Positions 19,304 to 29,622 are shown, numbered from the stretch's first letter. The stretch: DNA of 64,000 nt from Paenarthrobacter sp. PH39-S1 (GCF_030063245.1 NZ_JASISR010000002.1:124001-188000), one strand, 5' to 3'. Notes: generated from the letters alone by a model not told the origin. Numbers and translations: made by a program.

Positions 19304-22057
19304 CTATTTGCTGCCGGAAGGCGTCACCTGCAGGGCGCCGAAGGAGAGCTGACGTCCTGCCGAATCCAGCACGACAAGGTCGTCCATGCCGTTCTTGGCA
19401 TCGGCCGGCAGCACAAACTCGAAGCTGTTCTGCTGGTTCGGAAAGTACCACCCGGTCGGCGTGCTGCGCTTGTTCAGGTAGACGTAGTACCACTGGCCGA
19501 ACTCAGCGTTGTGCACCGTCACCGTCTGACCCGTATGGTATTTGTCCGTCCCCAGTCCCAGGTCAACCGGCGGAGCTCCCTCCAGCATCTGCACGGACAA
19601 CGCGGGGCTGAAGTCGGGCTTCGCGGGCTGCACCAACAGGAGCGTTGGTTGCCCCGTCAGCTGCAGTGCCGCCGGCTTGGCCCCATTCCCGGCGGTCACG
19701 GCGATCGAAACTCCGGCTACGTGCCCGGCGGCAATGTCCGCAGCCGTCAACGTGTAGCTGCTCGCGGCGGTGGCGGATTCTCCGACCCCAAGAGCGGACT
19801 GGGAGAAGCTGATTCCGCCGGCGGCCAGGTTGCTCAGGGCCACGTTGCCGGTGTTGGACACCGTGTAGCTGTATTTGATGGTGTCCCCGGCTACGGCGTA
19901 GGGCCAGCCCGGCGTCCCCGCGGTCCAGTGGGCGCTGACGGTGCCGGACAGCGCCGGGTTACGGACCAGCAGGTCTACTTCGTCTCCGGTGACGGCGAAG
20001 GTATGGTCCACCGAGTTGTTGTCCACGCCGGTGACCCAGCTTGACGTCGGCACGAAGTAACCCTGCGCGGCTTCGGCCGCCGTCACCGTGTGCTTGGGGG
20101 TTGAGCACAGGTAGGAGGCGCCCACGGCGAGGGCACCGAAACGGCAGTTTCCGGCGCCGTCGGCCGGAATAAACGGAAAGAAGGTCCCGGAAATCGGCCG
20201 AACTGATTCCGTGATGTTCCCGGCGCTGTAAACCTTGAATTGGTAGGGGACGGCATCGCCTGTCCCATAGGGGCTGGCTGCCAGGTCGCGGCCGGCATCA
20301 TTGCGCTGACCGTATACGTAGGCTCCCGTGACGTTGGCGGTGGCACCGCCGGTGATGGTCACGATCGCCGCCGTCTGGATTTTGCCGGTTCCGGTGTCGA
20401 GCACGCCGGTCAGCGTCCGGTTACCGGCTTTCAGGTACGACGGCGACGTCACCGGCAGCTGGATCGTCACCGTGGCGCCGCCCGGGACGGCGGGGACATG
20501 GACCGCATCCGAGGTCCAGTCCACGGCGTCCTGCAGCGAGAGCGTACTGGCCGGGAGCGGTTGGGAATCCTTGTTGGTAATGCTGAAATTGAGCGTTGTG
20601 CTTGCGCCATTGGGAACCGAAGCGGGAGCTGCCGTGACGCTGGCGCACAGCGGGGCAAGCCACGCTTCGTCGAATTTGCCGAACGTGATGGTGTTGTTGT
20701 CGCCCTCATACAACACGCCGAAGGTCCCGTCACTCAGGGCTGTGATGGTGGAATACGACATGGCACCGGACTTGAACTGGCGTGCGCTGCTCCAGCTGGC
20801 GCCATCGTCACAGGAATACCGGACGGTGCCGTTGCTGCGGCTGGATGTACTGGCGGCGTTGGAAAACAACAGCTTCTTCGCATCCGCCGAGCCCGAGGCA
20901 GCCCCGGGGTACATCCGCGTAAGGCCCGCGTTGTTGGTCGGGTCAATCAGCGACGCGTTATTGGTGACCGCACCGTAGCTGACGCCGCCGTCGGTCGAGA
21001 TAGCCGTTTTGCGCCCGTGTCCGCCGGCATTGTCCCGCGAGTTCAGCATGACGTTACCGTTGGAGAGCTCGACTGACTTGTTTTCGTCCATCGCGGTTCC
21101 GGTTGGCGCGCCCATCTGCCAGGTCTTGCCATGGTCGTCGGAATAGACACTGTAGGCCTGGATGGTGCTGCTGCCGTTGGGCTGGATAATTTTTCCGGCA
21201 AACTGCTGGATTAGCCGTCCCGCGTGGGCCCCGTATTTAAGTTGGATGCCCTCGCCCGAGCTGGCGAACATGCTGACAACGCCACCGACGTTATTGACGC
21301 CGGCTACAGTCGTGCCGTTGGGCTTGACCACGTTCGTAATCAACGGTCCGGCGAAGTCAGCGTATTTGGAGCCCGCTAAATAGCTCGACGGCGTCGGCAG
21401 GGCAGGCTGATTGGCCGGGTCCGTTGACCAGCTCAAACCGCCATCGGTCGAGACCGAGACCTCGCTGCTGATCACGTTCAGATTTGCATCATCGTTGCCG
21501 ATAACACTGCCGCCGAAACCTTGATTCTTGGAGTACACGTGGAAGTTAAAGACGGCGCCGGTCGTCTTGTCCACCACATAGCTAGGGTCGCTGAAGCCGT
21601 ACCGCTGCGACCCGCCGGAACTTGCCTGTCCGCGGGCGATGTAGGTCGGAGCGCCCCAGGTCACACCGTTATCGGTGCTGCGCCGCTGCACGATCGAGTT
21701 GGCGGACGGGGCGTCAGCGCCGTCGGGCCGTCCGTCGTAGGCGGCGAGCAGAACGCCGTTTCCCAGATCGGCCATCCCGACAATGCGGTAATACCGGCCC
21801 AAGACCGGATCGATGGCGTTGTCGCCGTTGCTGGCCAGCACCTGCTCGGTGTAGCTGCCCGGTGGAGACGTCGGGGTGGTGCCGTCCGCCGGAAAGGGGT
21901 TCAGTGCCGCGCTGGCCGGCACTGCCACCGAAACGATCAGGGCCGCGGCAGCCATGCCCGCCGCGGCAGCTTTACCCGCCCGCCGCCACCGGAGCTTCCT
22001 TCTGTCAAGTTTCCTCACTTGTTTCCTCAAAGACAGGACACTAATTGGCAGCTGCAT
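19304..22057 (-). CDS. secreted exo-alpha-sialidase (neuraminidase)
   Basis: A 917-aa exported glycosidase of GH33 type that should release terminal sialic acids from glycans. Twin-basic, long signal peptide at ~1-50 (RRAGKAAAAGMAAAALIVSVAVPASA). The six-bladed propeller spans ~60-470, with YYRIVGM at the place of the arginine-bearing FRIP motif and Asp boxes STDNGVTW, STDGGLSW, SDDHGKTW and STDGGVSY. The probable nucleophile tyrosine is in GAMSYSTI and the end motif is GVLYEGDN. The second half (~480-830) carries Ig-like/DUF11-like repeats (NVALSNLAAGG…), and the C-terminus a small beta domain. It has no sorting signal, so it is likely secreted. GAGAGG precedes the ATG. Confidence 0.88.
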   Translation of the reverse strand: MQLPISVLSLRKQVRKLDRRKLRWRRAGKAAAAGMAAAALIVSVAVPASAALNPFPADGTTPTSPPGSYTEQVLASNGDNAIDPVLGRYYRIVGMADLGNGVLLAAYDGRPDGADAPSANSIVQRRSTDNGVTWGAPTYIARGQASSGGSQRYGFSDPSYVVDKTTGAVFNFHVYSKNQGFGGSVIGNDDANLNVISSEVSVSTDGGLSWSTDPANQPALPTPSSYLAGSKYADFAGPLITNVVKPNGTTVAGVNNVGGVVSMFASSGEGIQLKYGAHAGRLIQQFAGKIIQPNGSSTIQAYSVYSDDHGKTWQMGAPTGTAMDENKSVELSNGNVMLNSRDNAGGHGRKTAISTDGGVSYGAVTNNASLIDPTNNAGLTRMYPGAASGSADAKKLLFSNAASTSSRSNGTVRYSCDDGASWSSARQFKSGAMSYSTITALSDGTFGVLYEGDNNTITFGKFDEAWLAPLCASVTAAPASVPNGASTTLNFSITNKDSQPLPASTLSLQDAVDWTSDAVHVPAVPGGATVTIQLPVTSPSYLKAGNRTLTGVLDTGTGKIQTAAIVTITGGATANVTGAYVYGQRNDAGRDLAASPYGTGDAVPYQFKVYSAGNITESVRPISGTFFPFIPADGAGNCRFGALAVGASYLCSTPKHTVTAAEAAQGYFVPTSSWVTGVDNNSVDHTFAVTGDEVDLLVRNPALSGTVSAHWTAGTPGWPYAVAGDTIKYSYTVSNTGNVALSNLAAGGISFSQSALGVGESATAASSYTLTAADIAAGHVAGVSIAVTAGNGAKPAALQLTGQPTLLLVQPAKPDFSPALSVQMLEGAPPVDLGLGTDKYHTGQTVTVHNAEFGQWYYVYLNKRSTPTGWYFPNQQNSFEFVLPADAKNGMDDLVVLDSAGRQLSFGALQVTPSGSK

Positions 22058-22157
22058 CGACGAAGACCTCTCAAGACAGATTGATTACACGTGCTACATA
22101 GAACGTCCTACCACCATAGTGTGGTCCTAGTCACGTTTCAAGCAACGGGGAAATGTT

Positions 22158-22454
22158 TCACTCGTCGGCGCCGCTGGCGAGCCGGCGGCGGGCGCTGAGC
22201 AATTCCACTTCCTGATGGGCTGCAACCAGCCGTTCGGCGGCATCAAGCACCGCCACGACGTGGCCGCCGTCTGCGGCTACCGCGGCAATGCCGATTTGTG
22301 CCCGGCGCAACAGGTCCTGGCTTCCCGTTTCAGCTGCTGACAGCTCAAAGCGATGGCGGAGCTCGTTCACCAACGGGCGCACCACGGAGCGTTTTTGCTT
22401 GAGCGAATGCGTTTCGCCGAGAAGAATGTCGAACTCAATCCAACCGACCCACAT
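22158..22454 (-). CDS. DUF503 family protein (YlxP-like)
   Basis: A 98-aa cytoplasmic protein of typical DUF503 size: MWVGWIEFDILLGETHSLKQKRSVVRPLVNEL, then FELSAAETGSQDLLRRAQIGIA and a C-terminal VELLS strand. In other bacteria ylxP lies in the nusA-infB-rbfA operon, but here it stands alone, divergent from purS. Longer in-frame starts upstream would overlap the purS promoter region and lack similarity, so I start at 22454. Function is not firmly established; a link with ribosome maturation is suggested by context in other genomes. Confidence 0.85.
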   Translation of the reverse strand: MWVGWIEFDILLGETHSLKQKRSVVRPLVNELRHRFELSAAETGSQDLLRRAQIGIAAVAADGGHVVAVLDAAERLVAAHQEVELLSARRRLASGADE

Positions 22455-22660
22455 GAGTGCATCCTGCCGCTGCGGGCCCGTTGTGGCAAGGAACCGGGGA
22501 ACCTGCGTCGGCGGAGCTCGGGTTCGCAGCCCCCGCGCACCTCCCGGTAGAATGGACAGGCAAGCTCGCGGAGCGCTATCTTCACCGGCGGGGAGACCCG
22601 GCACCACAGCGTGAGACGGCACCTTCCGCGGCCACCACTTTACCATCAGGAGTTCGACGG

Positions 22661-22912
22661 ATGCCCAGGATCGTTGTCGATGTCATGCCCAAACCCGAGA
22701 TCCTCGACCCGCAGGGGAAGGCCATCGTCGGGGCGCTTCCCCGGCTGGGCTTCACCGGTTTTAGTTCCGTGCGGCAGGGCAAGCGCTTTGAGCTGACCGT
22801 CGACGGTGAGGTGACGCCTGAGATTCTGCAACAGGCCCGCGAAGCGGCCGAGAGGATGCTCTCCAACCCGGTCATCGAAGACGTGGTCAGCGTCGAAGTT
22901 GTGGCGGACTGA
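22661..22912 (+). CDS. purS: phosphoribosylformylglycinamidine synthase subunit PurS
   Basis: An 83-aa subunit that bridges PurQ and PurL and helps transfer ammonia in step 4 of purine synthesis. The sequence [22 protein letters not shown] and [18 protein letters not shown] is diagnostic. The ATG at 22661 follows AGGAGTTCGACGG, with the Shine-Dalgarno eight bases away; in-frame codons upstream to 22457 have no similarity. A TAGAAT hexamer near 22550 may be the -10 of the purSQL promoter. The stop is two bases before purQ. Confidence 0.95.
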   Translation: MPRIVVDVMPKPEILDPQGKAIVGALPRLGFTGFSSVRQGKRFELTVDGEVTPEILQQAREAAERMLSNPVIEDVVSVEVVAD

Positions 22913-22914
22913 CC

Positions 22915-23718
22915 ATGACCGAAACTCCTCTCATCGGCTCTGCCTTGCTTGACACGTCCTTGGCCGAGGCTGCCGTATCCCCTCTTGCCGGGGCCAGGAT
23001 CGGCGTCGTCACTTTTCCCGGTTCTCTCGATGACCGCGACGCTGCCCGCGCCGTGCGCATTGCCGGCGGGACCGCCGTCGAACTCTGGCACGCTGACACC
23101 GGCCCGGACGCCTTGCGCGGCGTGGACGCCGTGATCATCCCGGGAGGCTTCTCCTACGGTGACTACCTGCGGGCCGGCGCGATCTCGCGCTTTGCACCGT
23201 TGATGCAGGAGATCGCCCGGGCCGCGGACTCGGACAAGGCGGCAAGCCTGCTTCCGGTGCTGGGCATCTGCAATGGCTTCCAGATCCTCACCGAGTCGCA
23301 TCTGCTCCCCGGCTCCATGCTCAAGAACGATCATCTGAAGTTCATCTGCCGCGATCAGACGCTCCGGGTGGAGAACAACAGCACGTGGTGGACGTCCGAA
23401 TATGCGGCCGGCCAGGAGATCACCGTCCCGCTGAAGAACCAGGACGGCCAGTACATCGCGGACGAAAAGACGTTGGATGCGCTCGAGGCGGAGGGCCGGG
23501 TGGTGTTCCGTTACGTCGGCATGAACCCGAATGGTTCGCGCCGCGACATAGCCGGCATCAGCAATGCCGCCGGAAACGTCGTCGGCCTGATGCCGCACCC
23601 GGAGCACGCGGTTGAGGCCGGTTACGGCCCGGAATCCGCCGGCGTCCGCAGCACCGGCACGGATGGTCTGGGTTTTTTCACCTCGGTGCTTAATAAGCTT
23701 GTTGGAGGCACAAAATGA
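22915..23718 (+). CDS. purQ: phosphoribosylformylglycinamidine synthase subunit PurQ (glutaminase)
   Basis: A class I glutamine amidotransferase that supplies ammonia to PurL. The nucleophile Cys is ~119 in VLGICNGFQ, and the His/Glu of the triad are in MPHPEHAVE near 236-240. [13 protein letters not shown] contributes the oxyanion/backbone region. At 267 aa it has an N-terminal extension of ~25 residues before the conserved [11 protein letters not shown] start, which is longer than Bacillus PurQ. It begins two bases after purS and its stop overlaps the purL start by four bases (ATGA). Confidence 0.95.
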   Translation: MTETPLIGSALLDTSLAEAAVSPLAGARIGVVTFPGSLDDRDAARAVRIAGGTAVELWHADTGPDALRGVDAVIIPGGFSYGDYLRAGAISRFAPLMQEIARAADSDKAASLLPVLGICNGFQILTESHLLPGSMLKNDHLKFICRDQTLRVENNSTWWTSEYAAGQEITVPLKNQDGQYIADEKTLDALEAEGRVVFRYVGMNPNGSRRDIAGISNAAGNVVGLMPHPEHAVEAGYGPESAGVRSTGTDGLGFFTSVLNKLVGGTK

Positions 23719-26036
23719 GCGGGGAGCGCCAAACCGTGGAGACCAGGAAGTTCAACATTGACTCGGTGGAACACGCGGCCGGCACGCCGGACACGCCGCT
23801 CCCGTGGGCCGAACTGGGCCTGAAGGAAAACGAATACAACGAGGTCGTGAAGATTCTGGGCCGCCGTCCCACCGCGGCGGAGCTGGCCATGTACTCAGTG
23901 ATGTGGAGTGAGCACTGCTCCTACAAGTCCTCCAAAAACCATCTGCGCCAGTTTGGCGACAAGGTCACCGATGAGATGAAGGAACATCTCCTGGTGGGCA
24001 TCGGCGAGAACGCCGGCGTGGTGGACATCGGCGACGGCTGGGCGGTAACCTTTAAGGTCGAATCGCACAACCATCCCTCTTTCGTGGAGCCCTACCAGGG
24101 TGCGGCAACAGGCGTGGGCGGCATTGTCCGCGACATTATTTCGATGGGCGCGCGCCCGGTTGCGGTGATGGATCCGCTGCGTTTCGGCGCCATCGACCAC
24201 CCGGATACGGCGCGCCTGGTGCACGGCATCGTCTCCGGGATCGGCGGCTACGGTAACTGCCTTGGCCTGCCGAACATCGGCGGCGAGGTGGTCTTCGACG
24301 CCGTGTATCAGGGTAACCCGCTGGTGAATGCGCTGGCCGTGGGTGTGATGCGGCACGAGGACATCCGGCTGGCTAATGCCTCCGGGGTCGGCAACAAGGT
24401 GGTGCTCTTCGGCGCCCGCACCGGTGGAGACGGCATCGGCGGCGCATCGGTGCTGGCCAGCGAATCCTTCGATTCCAGCAAACCGTCCAAGCGCCCCGCG
24501 GTGCAGGTGGGCGATCCGTTCGCGGAGAAGGTGCTCATTGAATGCTGTCTGGAACTGTTCAAGGCCTCCGTGGTGGAAGGCATCCAGGATCTCGGCGCTG
24601 CCGGCATCTCTTGTGCCACCTCGGAGCTCGCATCCAACGGCGACGGCGGCATGCACGTCGAACTGACGAAGGTGCTGCTCCGCGACCCGAGCCTGACGCC
24701 GGGTGAAATCCTGATGTCCGAGTCGCAGGAACGCATGATGGCCGTGGTCACGCCGGAGAACGTCACTGCCTTTGAGGCGATCATGGACAAGTGGGCCGTG
24801 GAATACTCCTGGCTGGGCGAGGTCACGGACACCGGCCGGCTCATCATCGACTGGGACGGCGAGACGATCGTGGACGTGGATCCTCGCACGGTGGCCCACG
24901 AGGGCCCCGTGTATGACCGCCCATATCACCGCCCGCAATGGCTCGACGGCGTGCAGGCGGATTCGTTTACCGCCTCCCCTGCCGCCGCCCGACGGCCGGC
25001 CGACGGCGCCACCCTGGCAGCCGCCGTCGTCGAACTCATGGCATCCCCGAACATGTGCTCCAAGGACTGGGTCACCGACCAGTACGACCGATATGTGCAG
25101 GGCAACACGGCGCTGGCGATGCCCGACGACGCCGGCGTGGTCCGCGTTGACGAGTCAACCGGGCTGGGGGTGTCCATTTCCACGGACGCCAACGGCCGCT
25201 ACTCGTACCTGAACCCGTATGAGGGCGCGCGGTTGGCGCTGGCGGAGTCCTACCGCAATGTCGCCACCTCCGGCGCACGGCCGCTCGCGGTCACGGACTG
25301 CCTGAACTTCGGCTCGCCTGAGGACCCCGAGGTCATGTGGCAGTTCGCCGAGTCCGTCCGCGGCCTTTCCGACGGCTGCAGGGAGCTGGGCGTTCCGGTC
25401 ACCGGCGGCAACGTGTCGCTGTACAACCAGACCGGCGGCATTGCGATCCACCCGACTCCCGTGGTCGGCGTGCTGGGCGTGTTCGACGACGTCGCCCGGC
25501 GCACGCCGTCGGGCTGGGTTGAGGACGGCCAGGCGATCTACCTGCTGGGCACCACGGCGGACGAGTTGGACGGTTCCGAGTGGGCCAACCTGCGCGGTCA
25601 TCTGGGCGGTCAGCCGCCCAAAGCCGATCTGTCGCTCGAGCGCCAGCTCGGCGAGATCCTGATCAACGCCTCCCGGGACGGCATGGTCGATTCCGCCCAT
25701 GACCTGTCCGAGGGCGGTCTCGCGGCAGTGCTGGTGGAGTCCTCGCTGCGTTTCAATGTGGGCGCACGCGTAGGTCTGGATGAGGTCTGCGAACGCGACG
25801 GCGTGGACGCTTTCACCCTGCTGTTCTCCGAATCGCAGGCCCGCGCCGTCGTCGCCGTACCGCGGTCGGAGGAAATCCGATTCACTGACATGTGCACCGC
25901 ACGCGCCTTCCCGGCCATCCGGATCGGCATTGTGGACGCGCAGTCCGGTTCACTTGAGGTGCAGGGGCAGTTTGAACTGTCCCTGCACGAGCTCCGGGAA
26001 GCCCATGAGGGAACGCTCCCGCGCTACTTCGACTAG
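23715..26036 (+). CDS. purL: phosphoribosylformylglycinamidine synthase subunit PurL
   Basis: The 773-aa synthetase subunit (small PurL class, needing separate PurS and PurQ). It makes FGAM from FGAR, ATP and PurQ-derived ammonia. Catalytic His region [11 protein letters not shown], nucleotide loop [11 protein letters not shown] and Mg-binding [19 protein letters not shown]; a second pseudo-repeat has [11 protein letters not shown]. The start ATG overlaps the purQ stop (ATGA), so the two are translationally coupled. An inverted-repeat element lies directly after the stop. Confidence 0.97.
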   Translation: MSGERQTVETRKFNIDSVEHAAGTPDTPLPWAELGLKENEYNEVVKILGRRPTAAELAMYSVMWSEHCSYKSSKNHLRQFGDKVTDEMKEHLLVGIGENAGVVDIGDGWAVTFKVESHNHPSFVEPYQGAATGVGGIVRDIISMGARPVAVMDPLRFGAIDHPDTARLVHGIVSGIGGYGNCLGLPNIGGEVVFDAVYQGNPLVNALAVGVMRHEDIRLANASGVGNKVVLFGARTGGDGIGGASVLASESFDSSKPSKRPAVQVGDPFAEKVLIECCLELFKASVVEGIQDLGAAGISCATSELASNGDGGMHVELTKVLLRDPSLTPGEILMSESQERMMAVVTPENVTAFEAIMDKWAVEYSWLGEVTDTGRLIIDWDGETIVDVDPRTVAHEGPVYDRPYHRPQWLDGVQADSFTASPAAARRPADGATLAAAVVELMASPNMCSKDWVTDQYDRYVQGNTALAMPDDAGVVRVDESTGLGVSISTDANGRYSYLNPYEGARLALAESYRNVATSGARPLAVTDCLNFGSPEDPEVMWQFAESVRGLSDGCRELGVPVTGGNVSLYNQTGGIAIHPTPVVGVLGVFDDVARRTPSGWVEDGQAIYLLGTTADELDGSEWANLRGHLGGQPPKADLSLERQLGEILINASRDGMVDSAHDLSEGGLAAVLVESSLRFNVGARVGLDEVCERDGVDAFTLLFSESQARAVVAVPRSEEIRFTDMCTARAFPAIRIGIVDAQSGSLEVQGQFELSLHELREAHEGTLPRYFD

Positions 26037-26041
26037 CCTGC

Positions 26042-26103
26042 CATCGACTGTGCGGCAGGTGTCCCTTTCCGGCCGTGATCGTACACCTGCAGCACAGTGG
26101 ATG
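26042..26103. repeat. intergenic inverted-repeat element, copy 1
   Basis: A left arm of 21 bases (26042-26062, starting CATCGACTGTGC) and a right arm (26083-26103) are complementary at 19 of 21 positions around a 20-base loop. It starts six bases after the purL stop. A second copy, with the same arm sequence, lies at 36306-36364. It could act as a terminator for purL, though it has no T-run. Confidence 0.85.
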
Positions 26104-26222
26104 ATGGACGGCAGGGCGTCCAATGAGGTAGGACGACGGCGTGACGCCCTTTGCGCCGTCGGCTCGGTTTACGTGACTACCCTTGCGCCGTCGGTCCGGT
26201 TTATCCGGTTCTGCGGTTGTTT

Positions 26223-26921
26223 CTAGCCCCGGGGCGGCGCGGAGGCGATGTGCCGGGCCGCCTGCAGATATCGCCGGGTGACCAGCCGCTGGGAAAGGGC
26301 CGCGACAGGAGCGGCAAGACGGAAAATCAGATCCGCTGGCCTGCTGAACGCAAGCACATCAAACCGGACACTCCCGTCCTCGTCGAGCCGCACGACGAAG
26401 GCCTCCTCCCCGCTCGCCGGGTGACCCGGCAGAGTCCCGTAGCCGAAGCCGGCCAGCTGCGGCCGGAAGTTCCTGCCGTCTTCCGATTCGACGGCGGTCG
26501 GCTCCTGCGCCCAAACGACTTCGCACGGAACCGGCAACCTCAAGTCTCCGATACCGAAGCCGCTGATCACCCTTGCCCCGGGGACGGCCCGCTCGGGGCC
26601 CCGCAGCGTGAGCCCCGCACCACGCTGAATGTCCCAGCCCAAGACTGCCTCCGCCAGCCGCAGGTATACTGCCGCTCCGTACCCTACGGTGATGCTCTTC
26701 TCCACCCGTGTATATCCTGCCGGCCAGCGGGATTCCCTGATTCCCTGCTCGGCGGGGTCCACCGGGTGCTGCGCCACCGGGTGCTGCGCCGGGTCCCGCG
26801 CCACCGGGTCCTGCGCCAGCGGGTCCTGCGCCACCGGGTCCTGCGAGCCCTGCCCCAACGCGAGGAGGCGCGTCAGCCCGCGCTGGGGATAGGTCAGTTC
26901 TCCCTGCCCGGGATGCCTCAT
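26223..26921 (-). CDS. DUF1990 family protein
   Basis: A 232-aa protein. The N-terminal LTYPQRGLTR is interrupted by a repeat insertion (Gln-Asp-Pro-Val/Leu-Ala units, residues ~28-53), then the DUF1990 domain resumes at GYTRVEKSITVGYGAAVYLRLAEAVLGWDIQRGAGL. It continues with SGFGIGDLRLPVPCEVVW, FGYGTLPGHPASGEEAF and a C-terminal SRPADLIFRLAAPVAALSQRLVTRRYLQ. The domain resembles a SRPBCC-type ligand-binding fold; the ligand is unknown. The ATG overlaps the stop of the MmcQ/YjbR gene by four bases (ATGA), so it is the second gene of that operon. Confidence 0.85.
   Translation of the reverse strand: MRHPGQGELTYPQRGLTRLLALGQGSQDPVAQDPLAQDPVARDPAQHPVAQHPVDPAEQGIRESRWPAGYTRVEKSITVGYGAAVYLRLAEAVLGWDIQRGAGLTLRGPERAVPGARVISGFGIGDLRLPVPCEVVWAQEPTAVESEDGRNFRPQLAGFGYGTLPGHPASGEEAFVVRLDEDGSVRFDVLAFSRPADLIFRLAAPVAALSQRLVTRRYLQAARHIASAPPRG
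26764..26850. repeat. 15-bp tandem repeat inside the DUF1990 gene
   Basis: Six units of GGGTCCTGCGCCACC type on the plus strand; one unit is 12 bases and the last diverges. All lengths are multiples of three, so the repeat adds residues (…QDPVA…, …QHPVA…) without breaking the DUF1990 frame. Confidence 0.9.
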
Positions 26922-27331
26922 TCGGCTGTTCCGGATTCAATGATCCGGCGCCAGCCGAGGGCCTCTCGCTGGGCCTTCGTCAGCGTTGCCACCACCAGAT
27001 CGTAGGAGTCCTCAATCATGTCCGCAATCATCGTGTCTTCCAGTCCCGCATCGCAGACAACACCATTCCAGTGGTTCTTATTGAGGTGGTAGGCTCCCGT
27101 GATTTCCGGGTGCGCGGCCCGCAGCTGCCGCGCCAGTTCAGGCTCGCACTTCAGGCTCACGGAGAGCGGAGCGGCGCTCAGATTACTCAACGCAAAGATC
27201 TTGGATTCGTGCCGGAAACTTCCACTGACAGGCGCCCTTACCTTGAACACAGACGATTCCGGCCCGAACGGGAAGTCCTCCAGGGTCCCGGGCAGAGCCA
27301 AGCAAAGCCGCCGGAGCTGTTGTCTATCCAC
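26918..27331 (-). CDS. MmcQ/YjbR family DNA-binding protein
   Basis: A 137-aa cytoplasmic protein with the CyaY-like fold of this family: LCLALPGTLEDFPFGPESSVFKV, ALSNLSAAPLSVSLKCEPELARQLRAAHPEI, and the signature GAYHLNKNHWNGVVCD, followed by DMIEDSYDLVVATL. DNA binding is reported for E. coli YjbR; the role in cells is unclear. First gene of a coupled pair with the DUF1990 gene. Confidence 0.9.
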   Translation of the reverse strand: MDRQQLRRLCLALPGTLEDFPFGPESSVFKVRAPVSGSFRHESKIFALSNLSAAPLSVSLKCEPELARQLRAAHPEITGAYHLNKNHWNGVVCDAGLEDTMIADMIEDSYDLVVATLTKAQREALGWRRIIESGTAE

Positions 27332-27416
27332 AGCTGGAGCCTATACCGGCGGCCTGCGGTCCGGAACCTCGTGCACCGCCGTCGGCGCGGTCTATAGCCG
27401 TGCCCCAGGCCTGCAC

Positions 27417-28382
27417 TCAGCCGGTCTGCAGATAATCCTCGAGCAGGACCACTTTGAGCCCTGCCGCCTTTTGCGCCGTCAGGAAGGCCTGCATGTCCGC
27501 GGCAAACTCGGGCCGGAAGTGCATCAGTACTATCTCCCCGGGCCGCAGCGCGCTGCCGTACTGATAATCCATGCCGCCGGCATTGGCCTTAGCTTCCCAG
27601 TCGATGATGGCTTTCATCCCACAGTCCGCGGCCGCCTTGCGGGTGACATTGGTGTAGGGACCGCCGGGCGGTCGGAAGAAGACCGGGCGGCGGCCGTAAT
27701 TCGCCGCTGCGAAATCGGCCATCTGGCAGATCTCCGCCTTCTGCTGCTCATAGGACAAGTGGATGAAGTTCAGCTGGTGGCTGACCGTGTGGTCCTCAAC
27801 AAGACTGCCGTCCGCCACAAAGTCCTTGAAGAAGCCCGGGTTGTCACTGACGAACGTCCGGGACAGGAACAGCGACGCCTTGATCCCATTGGCCTTCAGG
27901 ATCTGGAGTTCCGCCGGCGTCTTGGTGGCGCCATCGTCGATGGTCAGAAAAACCACCTTCTGCTCGGTCGGGACCTTGGTCAGCACCGGCACCATGCCGT
28001 CGGTGACCGGTGGAAGAATGTAGTCCGGGACCAAGGGCGGCTCCGCAGCTGCCGGGGACGACGACGGCGTGACAGAGGCCGCGCTTGTCTCCGGTGCCGC
28101 CGTGGGAACGGCAGCGGACGCGGTTGGTGTCGACTGCGCTGTTGCAGCATCCGCCGCCATCGTTGTTGGCACGGGAGCCGTCGCGGAGGCGGTCACCGTA
28201 GCAGACCGGCCGTCCGACGACGTCGGCCCCGCATCACCGGCACCCCAAACGCCCGTCAGGACCAGAACGGAGAGCCCGAGAAGGGTGAGCGCGATCCCTA
28301 TCCGGCGGGCCGGGTGCCGGAGGAAGCCGAGATGACGGGCCACTGCTTTCCTAGCTGCGAGACGACAATACAAATTGCACAT
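27417..28382 (-). CDS. polysaccharide deacetylase (NodB domain), membrane-anchored
   Basis: A ~321-aa extracytoplasmic protein. One N-terminal membrane segment (IGIALTLLGLSVLVLTGVW), then a Thr/Ala/Ser/Pro linker of ~75 residues, then a NodB carbohydrate esterase 4 domain. Motif 1 is TIDDGAT (Phe of TFDDG replaced by Ile), motif 2 is EDHTVSHQ (metal-binding His pair), motif 3 is FFRPPGG, and a late HFR occurs in place of the usual motif 5 Leu-His. It would remove acetyl groups from peptidoglycan or another envelope glycan. The start is uncertain between ATG 28382 and ATG 28412; neither has a strong ribosome binding site. Confidence 0.83.
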   Translation of the reverse strand: MCNLYCRLAARKAVARHLGFLRHPARRIGIALTLLGLSVLVLTGVWGAGDAGPTSSDGRSATVTASATAPVPTTMAADAATAQSTPTASAAVPTAAPETSAASVTPSSSPAAAEPPLVPDYILPPVTDGMVPVLTKVPTEQKVVFLTIDDGATKTPAELQILKANGIKASLFLSRTFVSDNPGFFKDFVADGSLVEDHTVSHQLNFIHLSYEQQKAEICQMADFAAANYGRRPVFFRPPGGPYTNVTRKAAADCGMKAIIDWEAKANAGGMDYQYGSALRPGEIVLMHFRPEFAADMQAFLTAQKAAGLKVVLLEDYLQTG

Positions 28383-28558
28383 GAATGGACTGCGGAGACA
28401 TGGACTACACACTTGCAGACCTGGATTGCCTGGCCGCCACGGGATAGGCCCCGGTCGCTGCCCGCAGGACGTGCAGAATACATCCTACCCGTAGGCGGGG
28501 CCTGCGGGTCAGGCCGAAAATCTCAACATGGCAGGACGTGCACTGTGGGGATCCGAGG

Positions 28559-28981
28559 TCAGCGGCCCAGCCCTAACCGTGGCGCCTCGACGGCCGGACA
28601 GCGGTCCATCACGATGTTGAGGCCGGCCGCGGCAGCTCGCTCCGCCGCGCCGTGATCAATAACGCCAAGCTGCAGCCACACCGCCCCGGCACCAATGGCA
28701 ATGGCTTGGTCCACCACCGCGCCGACCCGCTGCGAATTGACGAAGCAATCCACCACATCGACGCGCCCTGGCACGTCGGCGAGCAACTTGTAGCCGGTGG
28801 CGCCGTGCACATCCTCGCCCTTCAGGGACACCGGAATGATGTCCATCCCGAGCTGCTGCTGCAGGAATCCGGACACGCCGAGGGCCGCGCGTCGGGGGTT
28901 GTTGGAGAGGCCGACGACGGCCCACCTGGCCGGGGTGCTCAGCAACGTGGCAATGACGTGCTGATCATTGACTTTCACCAT
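28559..28981 (-). CDS. CoA-binding domain protein
   Basis: A 140-aa single-domain Rossmann protein of the CoA_binding_2 family: RWAVVGLSNNPRRAALGVSGFLQQQLGMDIIPVSL, VDVVDCFVNSQRVGAVVDQAI, GAVWLQLGVI and VMDRCPAVE. The conserved Cys in MDRC is typical. It is a paralogue of the gene at 32829-33365. The family binds CoA through a mixed-disulfide-prone pocket; no reaction is established. Confidence 0.88.
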   Translation of the reverse strand: MVKVNDQHVIATLLSTPARWAVVGLSNNPRRAALGVSGFLQQQLGMDIIPVSLKGEDVHGATGYKLLADVPGRVDVVDCFVNSQRVGAVVDQAIAIGAGAVWLQLGVIDHGAAERAAAAGLNIVMDRCPAVEAPRLGLGR

Positions 28982-29124
28982 AGCCCGAGCCTACTCGCGT
29001 CCCGGTGACGCCGAGCGTGCAATCCCGCCTGGGCGCAACTGCTGGGTGCAACTGCTGGGCGGAAGCGCTTGGGCGGTGTGTGACTGTTACGCGCGCTGTC
29101 CGCAGCACGAGCGGACGCCACGCG

Positions 29125-29622
29125 CTACTCGCTGATTAGCTGCTCGCGCAGGATGTCTGCGTGCCCGCAGTGCTGAGCGAGCTCGCGCAGCATGTGAAGA
29201 TACACCCAGCGCAGCGGGAGCGGCCCGCGCCGGTTGCCGTGGACCATGTCGTCCAGCCCCAAGGATGATGACGCGAGGCGTGATGACTCGCATGCCTCGC
29301 GGTGTGCCCGTTGAATGGTGGCAATGGTGTCGTCGTCATCGAGGATGAACGACTCATCTGGCGTCGCGGGGATGCCGATCTCGACGCGCGACCGGCACGT
29401 AACGGCTTCGTCGAACCAGACCTTCTCGACGAAGGTCGCGTGCTTCACCAAACCCAGCAGCGTCGTACGGGAGGGCACCAACGATTGGCGCACCTGCTCC
29501 TCGGTCATCCCATTCAGACAGCCATCGAGCGCATTTCGGTGCTCGTCGAGGAACACCTCGAACTGGGCCCGTGCTGGCTGATCGATGACGTCCTCGGCGA
29601 ACGTCGCGGGGAGGGAAGACAT
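29125..29622 (-). CDS. DinB family protein (DUF664)
   Basis: A 165-aa four-helix bundle protein. HRNALDGCLNGMTEEQVRQSLVPSRTTLLGLVKHATFVEKVWF carries the first metal-ligand His (LVKHAT), and the C-terminal LRWVYLHMLRELAQHCGHADILREQL provides the H-x3-H pair. DUF664/DinB proteins are metal-dependent, some being thiol transferases such as mycothiol-dependent enzymes. The substrate is unknown. The ATG at 29622 (MSSLPATF) follows GCTGGTTAC without a clear ribosome binding site. Confidence 0.85.
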   Translation of the reverse strand: MSSLPATFAEDVIDQPARAQFEVFLDEHRNALDGCLNGMTEEQVRQSLVPSRTTLLGLVKHATFVEKVWFDEAVTCRSRVEIGIPATPDESFILDDDDTIATIQRAHREACESSRLASSSLGLDDMVHGNRRGPLPLRWVYLHMLRELAQHCGHADILREQLISE